NCBI RefSeq assembly: GCF_005239225.2
Contig: NC_133295.1
Location: forward strand, 9,982,001 to 10,046,000
Reading direction: 5' to 3'
DNA from: Populus alba
Lineage: Eukaryota; Streptophyta; Magnoliopsida; Malpighiales; Salicaceae
DNA: 64,000 nt
Positions within the stretch are counted from its first letter, which is position 1. Each line of letters begins with the position of its first letter. Of the stretch, positions 1 through 12,723 are shown one piece after another. A program made the position numbers and the translations under genes. The notes beneath the pieces were generated by a model, which saw nothing but the letters and a program-made list of their open reading frames with translations, was not told the origin of the DNA and did not search any database.

Positions 1-22
1 TTAGATGGATCATTTAACATAC

Positions 23-127
23 AGTAGGGAACTTGTTACTTGTGTAACAAATAAGCATACAGGTCTTGCCCACGGCCCCATCTCCCACAGTAACACACTT
101 GATAAACCTTGAAGCGCTAGAAGCCAT
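23..127 (-). CDS. ROP: ROP/RAC small GTPase, first exon only (partial)
   Basis: The minus strand from the ATG at 127 encodes 35 residues beginning [20 protein letters not shown], then ends at a GT splice donor (intron starts at 22) after ...NKFPT. The P-loop GDGAVGKT lies at residues 15-22 and is the phosphate-binding site of Rho-type GTPases. Plant ROPs are plasma-membrane switches controlling polarity, cytoskeleton and hormone responses. The MASSAS start resembles the type II ROP10/ROP11 group, which is S-acylated at the C-terminus; that assignment comes from memory of the family and only 35 residues are visible. An intron directly after FPT is usual in plant ROP genes. The remaining exons lie beyond the left edge. 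Confidence 0.88.
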
Positions 128-717
128 TGATGTATACAAACAAAGAGAGAAGAAATATTAGCAGTTGAAGTCGATAGTAGTGAAAGTGAAAAGGAAAGAC
201 AGAAAAGGACGAAAGAGTAGAAGAGGGTGGTTTGCTGTAGGTGGAATAATTTATGAGCATTGTTGTCATGGCTTCTTTTGATTCAAAGTTAAGAGGTAGT
301 GGAGGTGGATCACATGATTCTCACTCATTCACTTGCCATCACTGTTAAAATCCTTTCTCTTTGCCTTTTCCTTTTCTTTTCTTTAGGGTGTTTACTTTAT
401 TTTATTCTTGCTTCTATTTTAATACTTTCTTTTTCTTCTTCTTTTCTAGGATTTTATTTTTCTATATTTTAATATTACTCTTTTCTTTTTCTTTGACAAA
501 TGGGACATATATATCGCAGTAAGAATATAATATGTCCAACACATCAGTGACATGATCAATCCTTGCCCCATTGGCTGATCCATCATATGATTACAGGAGA
601 GAAATAATTTCGAGTGAAGACAAACCACCATGGTTTATTGCGGATTTTACCTGCAAAAATTATGGTGCTTGTAGTTGAATGAAACTAGAGAGATAAGCAC
701 ATTAGGAAGGAGAAACA

Positions 718-760
<43 letters not shown>

Positions 761-1177
761 CGAAAAGGGAAGAGAAAGAGGAGAGGCGACATGGCAATTC
801 AATTAGTAGCTAGAAAGTTGATACCAAAAGGCAGTAAAAGCAAAGACAAATAGAAAAATACTGCAGAATCCAATAGGGCACAGGAATAAGTAAAGATCAA
901 GTAACATATCCCGCAAAGTGCAGAAAGATATGATTGCTCATAAGGGGAGATTTAAGCACTGTTTCGAAAAGCAAATCACAGCCTGCTGCATATGCTTGGC
1001 TTCTAAGAATGATCTTTCCCTTTTGCTATTTCTTTTTTGTCTCAAAGGTGTTGCATTTGCATTAGATTTGGCCACATTGTTGCCAGAAGGCATCACTTGC
1101 AGACCTCAAAACACATGCCCATGAGTATATATCATTCTTGACGAGCCAGGACCTGCACTGCCTTTTTGAAGCTGGAA
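128..1177 (-). promoter_or_regulatory. Leader and upstream region of the ROP gene
   Basis: About 1 kb upstream of the ROP start codon on the minus strand. It is purine-rich on the plus strand near 140-230 and pyrimidine-rich at 350-450, and contains a GA microsatellite. No clear TATA box could be assigned. An open frame at 918-1124 has no recognisable protein features. The transcription start cannot be fixed from sequence alone. Confidence 0.35.
723..755. repeat. GA microsatellite
   Basis: Uninterrupted run of GA units (CT on the minus strand) about 600 bp upstream of the ROP start codon. GA/CT tracts are common in plant promoters and leaders; a regulatory role here is only possible. Confidence 0.9.
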
Positions 1178-1327
1178 ATGATGGAAGATAAGCCTGGAAT
1201 CCCATTAGATGGCTCAAAACAGAAACCATCGTCTCCCTCAATAAATAAAGACCCTCTCACCTCAAGCCCAAACCAAGATGCTCAGCTTCCAAGGGAGCCT
1301 AGGATTATCTACAGGCATGACCTCTAA
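1178..1327 (+). CDS. Possible small ORF of 49 residues, unknown
   Basis: ATG ATG at 1178 opens a frame beginning MMEDKPGIPLDGSKQ and ending PRIIYRHDL before TAA at 1325-1327. The segment is less AT-rich than the sequence after it and has a protein-like, charged and proline-containing composition. No family was recognised. It could be a small gene, an exon of a gene with other exons not seen here, or chance. It lies in divergent orientation to the ROP gene, so it could also be part of that promoter region. Confidence 0.2.
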   Translation: MMEDKPGIPLDGSKQKPSSPSINKDPLTSSPNQDAQLPREPRIIYRHDL

Positions 1328-4300
1328 AAAGATCTATTGGACCTCTTGACAAGTGAAGCACAGCGGGGGGGTTTTTTTAAAAATTATTATCAAACCCAGG
1401 CTAACATAATATTTAATAAACTAAATTTGAAATCTGGAGGAAAAAAAAAGTGTACAAATTATCAAAACAAGAAAACATTTTATATTCATAACTCGGGTTT
1501 TGGGTTATGAGATAAGAGTAATTATTTTAAGAAATAATAAAGTTCAATTCTTAACAATTAAATATTAAAGGCTGAAAATCAGTTTTATAAAAAAATAAAA
1601 ACAATTAAAAAAATGAAAAATAAATTTGACATAAAAAGAAATAAATAAATAAAATGATGTAAAATCCACAAGTCAATCCAAGCTAGTATGAAAAATGTAT
1701 GACCTAGACCGTGAGACCAGGTTATCGTTATAGAAAGTAAACCAAGAAAAAAAAATAAAAAAGTTTAATATTCAATAAATCTAATGTTTAATGATGAAAT
1801 TGAGAAATAGAATTGGTGAAAAAAAAAAGACCAATAACAATATGGGTTAAAATTTCATATATATGATTTGGCTTATGAGATCGAGATCACCGCACTGGAA
1901 AAATTAAGAAAGCCAAATTCTAAACAAATTAAATATTGAAAGATAAAATTAAAAAAAAAACAATTTCAAAAATGGAACCAGGGCAAAAAATAATAACAGT
2001 TAAAATAATAAAGATCAAATTTAACATTAACTATAACTAAAAGACATCGGTTTTTTATTATGCTGGAATTACTGTGCTCTCTCTCACAATACACTGTGGT
2101 TGTTAAAAGGAGAGAGGAGTTGCTAGATTCTAGCTCATAGAGAGAAAGTAATTGTTGAGAAAGATTCTAACAACCAAAATAGTTGATTTTTATGTCAAAA
2201 TATTCTATATGATGAGGGCGGGTTATGTTTAGGTGTTTCTTTACTTTAAAAACACCTAAAACAATAGGTCTAAACTCGGAAAGAAATTTTATTTTAGGTG
2301 AATTTTGGATTTTGGGGCAATATATTGACTTTTTGGTGGCCATGGATTGGTTTAATAAGGTTTCTATAGTGTTTTCTAGGTGTTTTGAGTCAAAATGGAT
2401 TGAAAATTGAATTTTTATGTCAAACACCACTGTGGTCGGATTCTGGGTTTCACAAGTGACACATCATTTTTTAAAAATAATTAAGGCAACGACACGTCGT
2501 CTGCCCCATTAAATGTTTTTTAAAAATAAAGGCTCGCGCGCGGGCCGTTCTTTTATTGGGTCAGGCCTACCAGCGTCTTTTTTGGTTCTTTTTTTATTTT
2601 TAGTTTTTTAAGAAATAATGCATTATTTATGTATATTTTTCAAATAAATGTTGGGTTTATGTTTTAATTAGATTGTGATTATTTTTAAATGATATTGGGT
2701 ATGTTTAATTTTTAGAGATGTATGTATGTTTCGTTTGTGATTTTTTCTTAATTTTATATAGATTAAATTTGTTTTTTTATAATATTGATTTTTTTATAAG
2801 ATTTTTCATTTGTGAAGCCTTTCATTGTTTTTTTTTTTTTAATTATTGTTCAATAAATTTTATGTGTTTTTCTATTAAAAATTTATTTTGATAGAGGAAT
2901 TCATTAAATATAATCAGGTCAATTGCCCATATTGTGATGTTAGATATCTTGATCGTTATTTTTCGCTTAGATTTCTCAATTTTTTTTATTATTATTGTTG
3001 ATGAATTGTTTTCATTGCTTTACACAAATGGTTATTGGGTTATATTAATTAGATGCATATATAAATTTTTTTATTTATATCTAAGAGTTTTTTAATGCAA
3101 AAAAACACATTGAAGAATTATGTATATTTAGGTTCTTTATTATATTTTGGTGGTTAGGATTTTATACTTATTCATAAATTTGATATAAATATGAAATATG
3201 ACAAAATACTAAAGTGATGCAAAATCTTTTGATCACATGGCCAAGGAACTTCTAACAAAGTAGATAACAACCTATAAAATTGAAAATTAGGTTTGATATA
3301 ACATTGATCAAGAGGTAACTGTTTCTAAGAATCAAAGGTATTGAAAAAAAATTTGAACCTAGAGATAACCTTATATCTAAAAGCCTTAAGTATGAGAATG
3401 ACACTACAAAGCTAGTTAATATTCAATAAGTCAGTGTATAATCTTTAACCATGCAAAAAAAAAAAAAAAAAGTTGTTTTGCCACAAACAAATTAAAAAAA
3501 AAAAACTCATGTTTAATTTGCAACTTGTTGTTGAAATTTGCATTTAAAAAACATAATATAATGTGTTCTAACTAACCCTAATGGACCCTTTTTGAGTTGA
3601 AATCTAATGAGTCTACACTAACAATCAACTAACATAAAATCCAAAAATAAAATAAACCCCTAAAAAATATCTAGTGAGTCAGAACAAATCCAAATTAAAA
3701 ATAATTATTCACCATCAATTAAATAAACAAAATAGGATAATAAAAACAACTTCTTCATGCCAAATTCTTTTATAAAGCCCGAATCTCTAAATTTCGCACA
3801 TTCTTGGTCATTTTTCAATCCTAACTTTAAATACTTTTTTTCTCTCTCATGTGGATGAATTATTCGACCTACCGTATATAGTTGGCAAGCTTAAGATTTC
3901 TAATTTCCAGCATAACTTGAATCGTAGAGATATTCTAACTGTAGCTCCAAATATGTTTAAGATCAAATGTGTAGTTTGGTAGATTTGATAAGATTTGTCT
4001 AGTAACATTAACCCTATGAAATTATATGTTTTTAAAATCCATTTAACCTGAAAATTATCAAATTATAGTTACACGTGTCTGGTATTCCCTTATAAAATTT
4101 TAGCTCGTTTCAATGTATGGTTTTAGAGAGATAACTGATCTCACAAAACTGGTTAATAGATATTTTAAAATCAAATTCAAACCTAACTTGATTTGTATCA
4201 TAAATGATGAAATTAAAAAAATAATTAAAAACAAATAAAGAACAATAAAAAGAATGAGGGCTCGATTGAAATAAGAAGCAAATAGAGGAAAACCTTTAAT

Positions 4301-4872
4301 TTTGCATGGGTTAGCATGTTTTCTGAGGGGAAGAGGGAGAAAATGAGAGGGAGAAAAAAAATCCAATTACACACGTTGCCACCTTGGATGCACCTCTATT
4401 TCATCCATCAGTAAAGAAGGTGATTGGTCATTTTTGGCATTCATAAGGCATGGTCAAAAAGATTTATATACCTATTTGATAAGAAAATAGAGTTCATGTA
4501 CTAAATTGATAAAAAGCTAAAAATTAGCATACTCAAGAGTGATACAAAAAAAAAAAAAAAAACTATTAAACTTAGTGTAAAATTAGCTTGATAACTTGCA
4601 CTATGCTGCAAGTAGGATTTCAACTTAATTTTAAACATGGTAGAATAGTGTGCTAATATTGCGAATGCATTTTATTATATTATATTATATTTTTTAATTG
4701 AGAAATACAAAGATTTGTTTATGCATAATAATAATTAAAAAAAAACTATATGAACCGATAAACTAAGAAATAATTGTTAATGTAAATTAAATACTAAAAT
4801 AAAAAAGCTAATCTTTATAATAAAAGCAAAAGATAGATAAGTATAAAAATATTTAACCTTAATTTCCTTTTA
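1328..4872. other. AT-rich intergenic sequence without a supported gene
   Basis: Long A/T tracts and short broken frames. 1480-2040 carries degenerate motifs of the form ACTCGGGTT...TTATGAGA, also present near 20041-20480, which marks an old dispersed repeat. A CpG-rich island of about 35 bp sits at 2530-2565. No gene or RNA was recognised. Confidence 0.6.
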
Positions 4873-6664
4873 GGCCTTGTTTGTTTCCAGGAATTCATTT
4901 TCCTAGAAACCATTTTTCCCATTTTTCCATGTTTGGCAAGCATAAGGAAAATCAGTCAAAGAAAACTCAATTCCAGTCAATGAAAAAAATGAAGCTATAC
5001 GGCAGGAAAGTGTTTTCCTTTCTTCATTTTAAGAAAAACACTTTCCTTTTCTTTATTAACAAAAAGTGTCTCCTATCTCCTAAAGACTGTCTTTCTCCCC
5101 CAACAAATAATTTACACAGATCAATTGCAAGCATCTCTCATCTTCCAAAAGCTCTCATGCTCTGTTAAGTTCACTGCAACCAGAAGCTCTAATGCTTTGT
5201 AAATCGAAACCCATGGGAAGACAACCCATTCAACCATAACAAACCCAAACCCCTGGAAAAAATCAACCACAACAAACCCAAAAATTCAACCCAGAAACCG
5301 AACACAAACCTATACACAAACATGGCAAAATTATTTCCTTTCGCCATTGTTGCTATCACAGCAAAGAATCACCACTGTCACGGCAAAGAATCACCATTCT
5401 TTTCTTAAGCCGAAAACGTCCTTCGGCCCCGTTTCCTTCCCAATCTCTTCGCTAAGCAACCCATACATAGAAAACCAAAACCCTTGCATTTTTCCCATAA
5501 ACCAGACACTGGAAACCTATACACAGCAAACCCAAACCCATTTTTCCCATAAACCAAATCGGGTTTGCTGTGTTTTTTTCATAAAAACCAAACAAAACAA
5601 TTTGTTTGGTTTCTGTGAAAAAAACACAAGAAACCCATGCTCTGTTTCTCCACCCGATGTGATTTTCCTTCTCTGTTGTTGATATGTGTTTCCTGTGTTT
5701 TGTGCATTTCCTGTGCTTTGTGGGCGTGATGTGTGTGCATTGATGAGGATGCACAATGATTTATGCGTTGATGATGAAAGGGGGAATTGATTTCGGTAGA
5801 AACCATGACTGTAAAGATGAATACCCATTGATGTTGATGATGCTACACAGTAGATTGGTTTGGGTAGAAAATAGAAATAGTCAATGGTGGTTATAAGCCG
5901 GGCATGAATAATTGGAAGGCATTACTGAATGCATGATGATGGAACCGAATTGATAGTGGTTAAGCTGGGTATTAATTAATTAGAATGCATTAGGAAATGG
6001 CTAATGATGCTGCACAGTAATTGTTCAAGAATTGATATGGATAGAAATATTAGACAGTGAAATGCTAAGTGCGTTGATGATGATGATTATACATAGTTAA
6101 AAAAAAATAAAATGATTTCGGTAGAAAACTAGAGTCGTTCAATATTTTTATATAGAATTCATTAATAAATTATTGTATTGTTTGTTATGGGATACATAAT
6201 TCATTATATAATTATTTCCTTTAAGACATTGTTTATGTTGGGAATCAACTTCTTTGCGTAAAAAATTGAAAAAAAATATATTAATAGATTTTACGTAAAA
6301 AATATTTCACAAGCTTATTTCTCTACAGTATGATATGACATATATAATTATTTTTTATAAAATAAGCTATGTATGAATATAGGATATAATAAAAAAAATT
6401 CATCATTATACTTTTTAGATTTTATTTTTTTTATTGTAAGTGATTAAATATTTGATATATATATTAGATAAACTTGAAAAAAAAATTAATTCATTAATAA
6501 ATTATTTTCCAGTTTATTTTTCATAACATAACCAAACACTGGAAAATGTTTTCCAGTTCATTTTCCATAATACTACCAAATATCGGAAAATACTTTCTCG
6601 GAATTCACTTTCTCCAGAATTCACTTTCTAAAAGGAAACAACTTTCCTGCAAACAAACGGAATC
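4873..6664. mobile_element. Probable non-autonomous PIF/Harbinger-type DNA transposon
   Basis: The left end reads GGCCTTGTTTGTTTCCAGGA. The reverse complement of the right end reads GATTCCGTTTGTTTGCAGGA. These imperfect terminal inverted repeats are flanked on both sides by TTA (4870-4872 and 6665-6667). A 3-bp TTA/TAA duplication and GGCCTTGTTTG-type ends are typical of PIF/Harbinger and Tourist-like elements. The 1.79-kb body has no transposase frame; its frames (for example 5347-5682) look like low-complexity proline, asparagine and threonine translation. Subterminal segments rich in GGAAAA and TTTTCC occur at both ends. The TIRs have several mismatches, so this is an old copy. hAT ends would need an 8-bp duplication, which is not seen. 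Confidence 0.7.
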
Positions 6665-8341
6665 TTATATGTGTTTTGTCTTTTTATGTTAGAGGTTATT
6701 TTTTCTTATTAAAGATAAATGATTTTTATTTTATAAATACATTATGCAAATACAGTTTATTTATATCATATATAAAAGAAAAGGTTTAAAAATAAATTAC
6801 AATAATATCTTTGGAATATTTTAAAAATACAAAATAATTAAAAAAAATATGATTTAAATATTTTTTTTTAACCTAGGCGCACTTGGGCCTAGAAACCCAG
6901 GGCACATGTCTGTGCTGATTTTTTTAAAAAGTTTTTGATGGAGTAGGCTAAGCACTGTCCATTCCTTTTTTTTTTTTTTTTTCTTTTTTTCTTATAATAG
7001 ATGATAGGTTGTTTGTTGTGGCATATGACTTGTTGTCTTCTACAATATTTTTTAGTCACCTTCGGTGACGAGAAAACCAGGATTAAGTTCTAAGACCCAA
7101 ATAACCCATTTTCAAACACCTTATAAGGCTTGAAAAACCAATTTGCAATCACAAAACATCTAATCTCTCTTAAATACAAAATACTTTAAATAAAAAAATA
7201 CTTTAATGACATCAATATTTTTTTTTGCTTTATGGGAGGAAAATCCACCTTTATCAAACTTCCTTTAAAACATCAAATTCATTGATAGCAAAGTCATCTT
7301 TTTAGTTGTTGGAAATTGGCCAACCAAAAGTTTCATTTTTTCTTTGTATTTTTCCAACGACTTCCTCTCTAATATAAAGTTAGGGATTGAAAAACAAATA
7401 AAATAAAATTTTGAACCAAAACTAAATTTTCAAAAACTATAAGGACCGAAACTAAAAGTGTAAACATTCTTTAAAAAAGAGCGACTTTAAACAACAATAA
7501 AAAAAACCCTCCATTGTTGCCACCTTGTCAAATTTGGTCTCTTTTTTATGCAAGCAAAAAAAATTGAGTTTTCTCTTTACAAAACAAAGTATCAATTCAA
7601 TATAAAGATATTTTTTTTTTACATTACAATGATTTCTTAGAAAAAAATCAAAAATATTCCATAAAATCTAATTCCAAGCTAACACAACAAGAAAGGACAG
7701 ATTTGAAAAAAAGAATAGTTCAATGATTATAGTACAAAAATGCTAAAAGAATTTAAAAAAGAAGTGCATTATGTGAATCCAATAAATGCATGGTTGATAT
7801 TGTGATAGTTTTTGGAATTGTGGTTAAAATAAATATTTTAGAAAAATACTTAAAGTTACCATTTTAAAAGGTAGATTTAAAAAAATATTTATTTAGTTAA
7901 AATTATTGTGAGATTAATTTTTGCAAATAAAATAAATAAAAAAAAAAGTCTCTATAAATAAAACATCTTATTTTAGCTCCTTTAAAAAATTACAGTTTTT
8001 TTAAAAAATAATGTATAAATTTTAATATAAAAAAATATTTAACTAATTAAATAATTATTTTATGCAAAAAAATAGGTGCCTCTAAAGCTATAAAAAGAGT
8101 TTACCAATGCAGCCAAAACATTATTTGTTTAAAATTTTAATTTTATTTATTTATTTTATTTTAATATTTTAAAATTATTTTAAAATACTAATATCAAAAT
8201 TAAATTTTAAAAATTAAAAAAAATATTAATTTAATATATTTTTAAATTAAAAGTACTTTAAAATACAGTCTCTACTATACATCTTAAAATACCCATCTCA
8301 TAAATCCTCTTTGCTGTACCTTCTTCTCTTTTCCTCCCCAG
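6665..8341. other. AT-rich intergenic sequence upstream of DEG9
   Basis: No gene seen. 6850-7560 contains a GC-richer start (near 6873-6905) followed by a poly-T tract and prose-like remnants that resemble 33180-34090 in layout, suggesting two old copies of one element. 8112-8276 is a degenerate stretch similar to the AT-rich MITE-like family listed elsewhere in the window. The last 100 bp probably hold the DEG9 promoter. Confidence 0.5.
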
Positions 8342-8347
8342 TGGGCC
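8342..8347 (+). promoter_or_regulatory. Site II-like element (TGGGCC) upstream of DEG9
   Basis: TGGGCC lies 108 bp before the DEG9 start codon. Site II elements (TGGGCY) bind TCP factors and are frequent in promoters of plant housekeeping and organelle genes. A single short match can occur by chance. Confidence 0.35.
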
Positions 8348-8454
8348 TAATTGCTTTTAACATAAACCCTTACAATATAGATTACATAATCATGTACTTC
8401 AAAATCTAACTTTAAAAAACAAACCCTAAAACACTAAACCTCCTTCCCTCCTCA

Positions 8455-11400
8455 ATGGCCAGTGACGGAAAACGGAAGAAACGAGGCCGCAAATCTAAAA
8501 CCCAGACAACCCTAGACCCCACAACTTCCACCATAAACGATGAGGTTTTCTCCGTTAACAATGTCGAAATCGTGAATTCTACCACCCCAACCAGCGCCAA
8601 AAAACACGAAAACCGCCGCGGCCGTCCTAAGAAACGACCCAAGCACTCACCAGAGAAGCCCGAGAAACCCCCGCCATTAATTAATGGAGAAATTGGGGTT
8701 GCGCCGCCTGTGGAGGGCGTGACCAGGGTGGTTCCGGCGATGGATGCGGTGGTGAAAGTGTTTTGTGTGCACACGGAGCCGAATTTATCGCTTCCGTGGC
8801 AGAGGAAGAGGCAGTATAGTTCCAGTAGTAGTGGTTTTGTTATTGGTGGAAGGAGGGTTTTGACTAATGCGCATTCTGTGGAGCATTATACACAGGTTAA
8901 GCTTAAGAAGCGTGGCTCTGATACTAAGTATTTGGCTACTGTTCTTGCTATTGGAACTGAATGTGATGTTGGTAAAGATTCAAGCTTTTCGTGTTGTATT
9001 CGATTTTAAGCTCAATCAATTATAGGGCATATTGTTGAGATAGATACGTGCTTAATCACTTTTTACTATTGTCGACTTTAAGCTTTATGTTGTTGTTTGA
9101 TGCTTTTGGTATTTTCTGCACCCTACTTTCTTGGCATAGAACGCAAAATACCAGCTTTTATTGGGTAGGATAACTTGTATGTTCCCTTTTTTTTTTTTTT
9201 TGGAATGGATTAATTAGTCAATTTTGATTTAGATTTGAAATAGTAAATGTGACTTGCAAGAAAAATTCATACAAGTTTCATGGAGTCCATTGGGGATATG
9301 GATAGTTATATGTTAGGATAAGAGATGGTCCCACGTGTGGTAAAGCTTTCCTGTGGCAAGGGAATGGGTGTGATGAATTAAAACTAGATGACAGATACTT
9401 GTACTGGAAAAGAAAATTGTAGAAGTAGATCTTGCACCTAAGATGAATCAGAATGTGATTTAAATGTGTGGTTCTCTTATAAAGGAGTGAGCTTTATTAA
9501 CTCTATATACCTCAATGGATGCAAAGGATGAGATATTTTGTTGAAAGCAAAATTTCTTTTTGTGATTTGCAGCCTTGCTAACAGTCAGTGATGATGAGTT
9601 CTGGGAAGGTGTGTCACCTGTAGAGTTTGGAGAATTGCCTTCACTTCAAGATGCTGTAACTGTCGTTGGTTACCCAATTGGAGGGGACACAATTTCTGTG
9701 ACAAGTGGTGTCGTATCTCGGATAGAGATCCTATCCTATGCCCATGGATCCACAGAGCTTCTGGGTTTGCAAGTAATATTGTTGAAGCCCTTGCTTTTTG
9801 CTATCTGTAATTATCGAACTATTTCCCTCACATGCCTTTCTCATGGTTTCATTTGCAGATAGATGCTGCTATAAACTCAGGAAATTCTGGTGGTCCTGCC
9901 TTTAATGATAAAGGTGAATGTGTGGGCATTGCGTTTCAGTCCCTTAAACATGAAGATGCTGAGAATATAGGGTATGTTATACCAACTCCGGTCATCAAGC
10001 ACTTCATCCAAGATTATGAGAAGAATGGAGCATACACAGGTAAGTATTTGTACATGTTTGGTACTGGCTTTTGTATACAGGTGTATACTGTGTAATTAAA
10101 TTGCAATGTGTCTATTGTAGTATCACATTGCTCATTGACCTTGGTTAAAGTCTAATGATCATCCCTTACATGCTAGGATTTCCGTTTCTTGGGATTGAAT
10201 GGCAGAAAATGGAAAATCCAGATATGCGTGTGGCAATGGGTATGAAATCTGATCAGAAGGGTGTTCGTATAAGAAGAATTGACCCCACTGCTCCAGAATC
10301 TGAAGTCTTGCAGCCATCTGACATCATTCTCAGCTTTGATGGGGTAGATATTGCTAATGATGGAACAGGTTCGTGTATAATGTTTTTTGCTTAAAACAAG
10401 CACCTGGAGCTTTGTTAGGAACTCTGATTTTCCAAAGTTAATTCACATGGCATTCTTTGTGGCATGAAATTTTTGCCTCCTTTTGTTCTTGACATATCAG
10501 TTCCCTTTCGGCATGGTGAGCGCATTGGTTTCAGCTATCTCATCTCCCAAAAGTATACTGGGGATAATGCTATGATCAAAGTTCTTCGGAATTCTAAGAC
10601 TCTAGAATTTGACATCAAACTCTCAACTCACAGAAGGCTAATTCCTCCGCATGTCAAGGGAAAACCTCCATCCTATTATATCATTGCAGGATTTGTATTC
10701 ACGACAGTTTCTGTTCCTTATCTCCGTTCTGAGGTGCGTATTTCACTTTTTGCTTTCCTTTTTTGTATATATTTTCTCATGATACTGCCATTGCCTTCTC
10801 TTAGTATTAGTTAGTTAGTAAAACTTGATGGGTCTTAAATACATCTATTTTAATTGACACTCTATGAAGTGAGTGATTAATTCTTTTTGTGCATGAAGCT
10901 ATGGCTGTGTGATAGTTATTACATTTCTTGAATATGGTGTTACTGCGTGATATTTTTCAACTTGTATGCTTTATGTGTTAGAGACAAGGCCCATTAAACT
11001 TTCTTCTTGTATGTTTGTGCAAGTTTGCATGTATTTGTTGGTGCAAATGCCTTAAGGAGGTTATGTTTTATGTAGTACTGCATAATCTAATTTGTAATTG
11101 GTGCATCATCATGGAGTCATTTATCTGTCTTGCCTGTAGGTACATCAACTTATGTTTAATAAATCAACACCATGATTTTTCTTGGCTTTTGAATCTGGGG
11201 ATGATAGGATATTGAACTTTCACCACATCATAAAACATTAGAGGAAGTGTGTTGATTGTAGAAATACAAGGACTAAATTCTAATTGTACTACTACTCTGG
11301 GCATTACCCTGTTATTGAAGCCGATTTCCTACATACTGAACCTGTTCACCTAATGAAAATGTGCTAATGTGTAACTGAATGTCCAAATCCAGAACTTATC

Positions 11401-12462
11401 TTGGGTTGAAATGGATATTCATCTAATTAGGTCACTAGTGAGTTCCATCAAACTTTCCTGAGCTTGTTTTCTGTTATCACTGTCCTTTTGTAACTTCGCA
11501 TTGTAAACTAGGATTAGAAATATGGATTGTAATTAAAATTAGTTTCTGTTGTAGTAATACTTCTATGTTTTGCTAGCCATAGTTCTTTTTTCTTGTTCTA
11601 AGGGTTGCAATATGAGGATTCCTGTTTAGTTTTTCAACAAAAGTATTTTATTTCACCCGCGGAGCCTTTATTTTTGTAGCTTGCATTTACATGTTTATCT
11701 ATTCCAATATTGTTCTCCATCTCTATGATTTTGCTATATTCTCAACTTAATTTAATGGGTACCGAAGACAAATAATTAATTGTATATTAGCCTCATTTAT
11801 TTATTCCAATTTTTCACACCTTGCCAATTGCAGCTTCAGTTTCATGCCAACTTTCTCATGGATTTCTCTCTCTCTCTCTGTTGAATGCAATACTTAGCAT
11901 TATAGTACTTTCATGGTCAACTGATTTTACATTGCCTCTGCTCTTTTGCATAATTGTGCAGTATGGCAAGGAATATGAATTTGAAGCTCCTGTCAAGCTT
12001 CTGGACAAACTTTTGCATTCAATGCCACAATCCCCGGATGAGCAGATAGTTGTGGTTTCTCAGGTTCTCTCTCACACACACGTTCACATGCACGCACACA
12101 TGTCAGCTCCTATGGCCACTATTCTACTCTACTGATCTTGCACTATACTTTTCTTCTCCTGGAAAATTTCTGGCAGGTGCTTGTAGCTGACATTAATATT
12201 GGGTATGAGGACATTGTTAACACCCAGGTGAAGAATCACAGTCTTGTAACTAGTGCTTTTTATTTCTGTTGTTGAGTTGGTATAACCTGTTTATTATTTG
12301 CCCTTTTCCTTAGGTGAACTGCATCTCTTTTTGGATGTCATTTATTCTGTATCTATGCAGGTTGTTGCTTTCAATGGTAAGCCAGTGAAGAATTTGAAGA
12401 GCTTGGCCAACATGGTTGAGAATTTTGATGATGAGTTTCTGAAATTTGATCTGGAATATGAC

Positions 12463-12526
<64 letters not shown>

Positions 12527-12723
12527 GGTCTTTGGGTCTGTGTGTTCCAACATTTGCATCTCGGCAATTTATACTAGTTCTGTCTGGTACTGATTTCTAT
12601 ATCTATACCTGTACTTTGGTGCAGATAGTTGTTCTCCGGACAAAGACTGCCAAGGAAGCTACTGTAGATATTCTTACCACTCATGGCATACCTTCTGCAA
12701 TTTCTGATGATCTTAAGCCATGA
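8455..12723 (+). CDS. DEG9: DEG9-type serine protease (protease Do-like 9), nine exons
   Basis: Coding exons: 8455-8971, 9573-9772, 9859-10039, 10177-10368, 10501-10733, 11962-12063, 12177-12227, 12361-12465, 12625-12723. All are bounded by GT/AG with consistent phase; they give 559 residues, close to the Arabidopsis length of about 590. DegP/HtrA proteases degrade misfolded or regulatory proteins; plant DEG9 is reported to act in the nucleus. The catalytic triad is visible: His140 (LTNAHSVEH), Asp171 (GTECDVALL) and Ser249 ([10 protein letters not shown]). A PDZ-like segment follows ([14 protein letters not shown]...[10 protein letters not shown]), and a second region near the C-terminus contains [11 protein letters not shown]. 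The N-terminus is basic: [10 protein letters not shown] at 7-16 and an AT-hook-like RGRP at 55-58, fitting nuclear location. The first ATG of the conserved frame was used as start. Intron 5 is long (1.2 kb); introns 6 and 8 begin with CT/AC repeats. Confidence 0.93.
12466..12522. repeat. Compound CT/AC microsatellite in DEG9 intron 8
   Basis: CT units followed by AC units, starting directly at the exon 8 splice donor. The donor GTCTCT is itself part of the repeat. Likely to vary in length between individuals. Confidence 0.9.

Noticed and set aside
5347..5828. Overlapping frames of about 75-111 residues on both strands
   Set aside because: They lie inside the Harbinger-like element, overlap each other in opposite frames and show only low-complexity composition.
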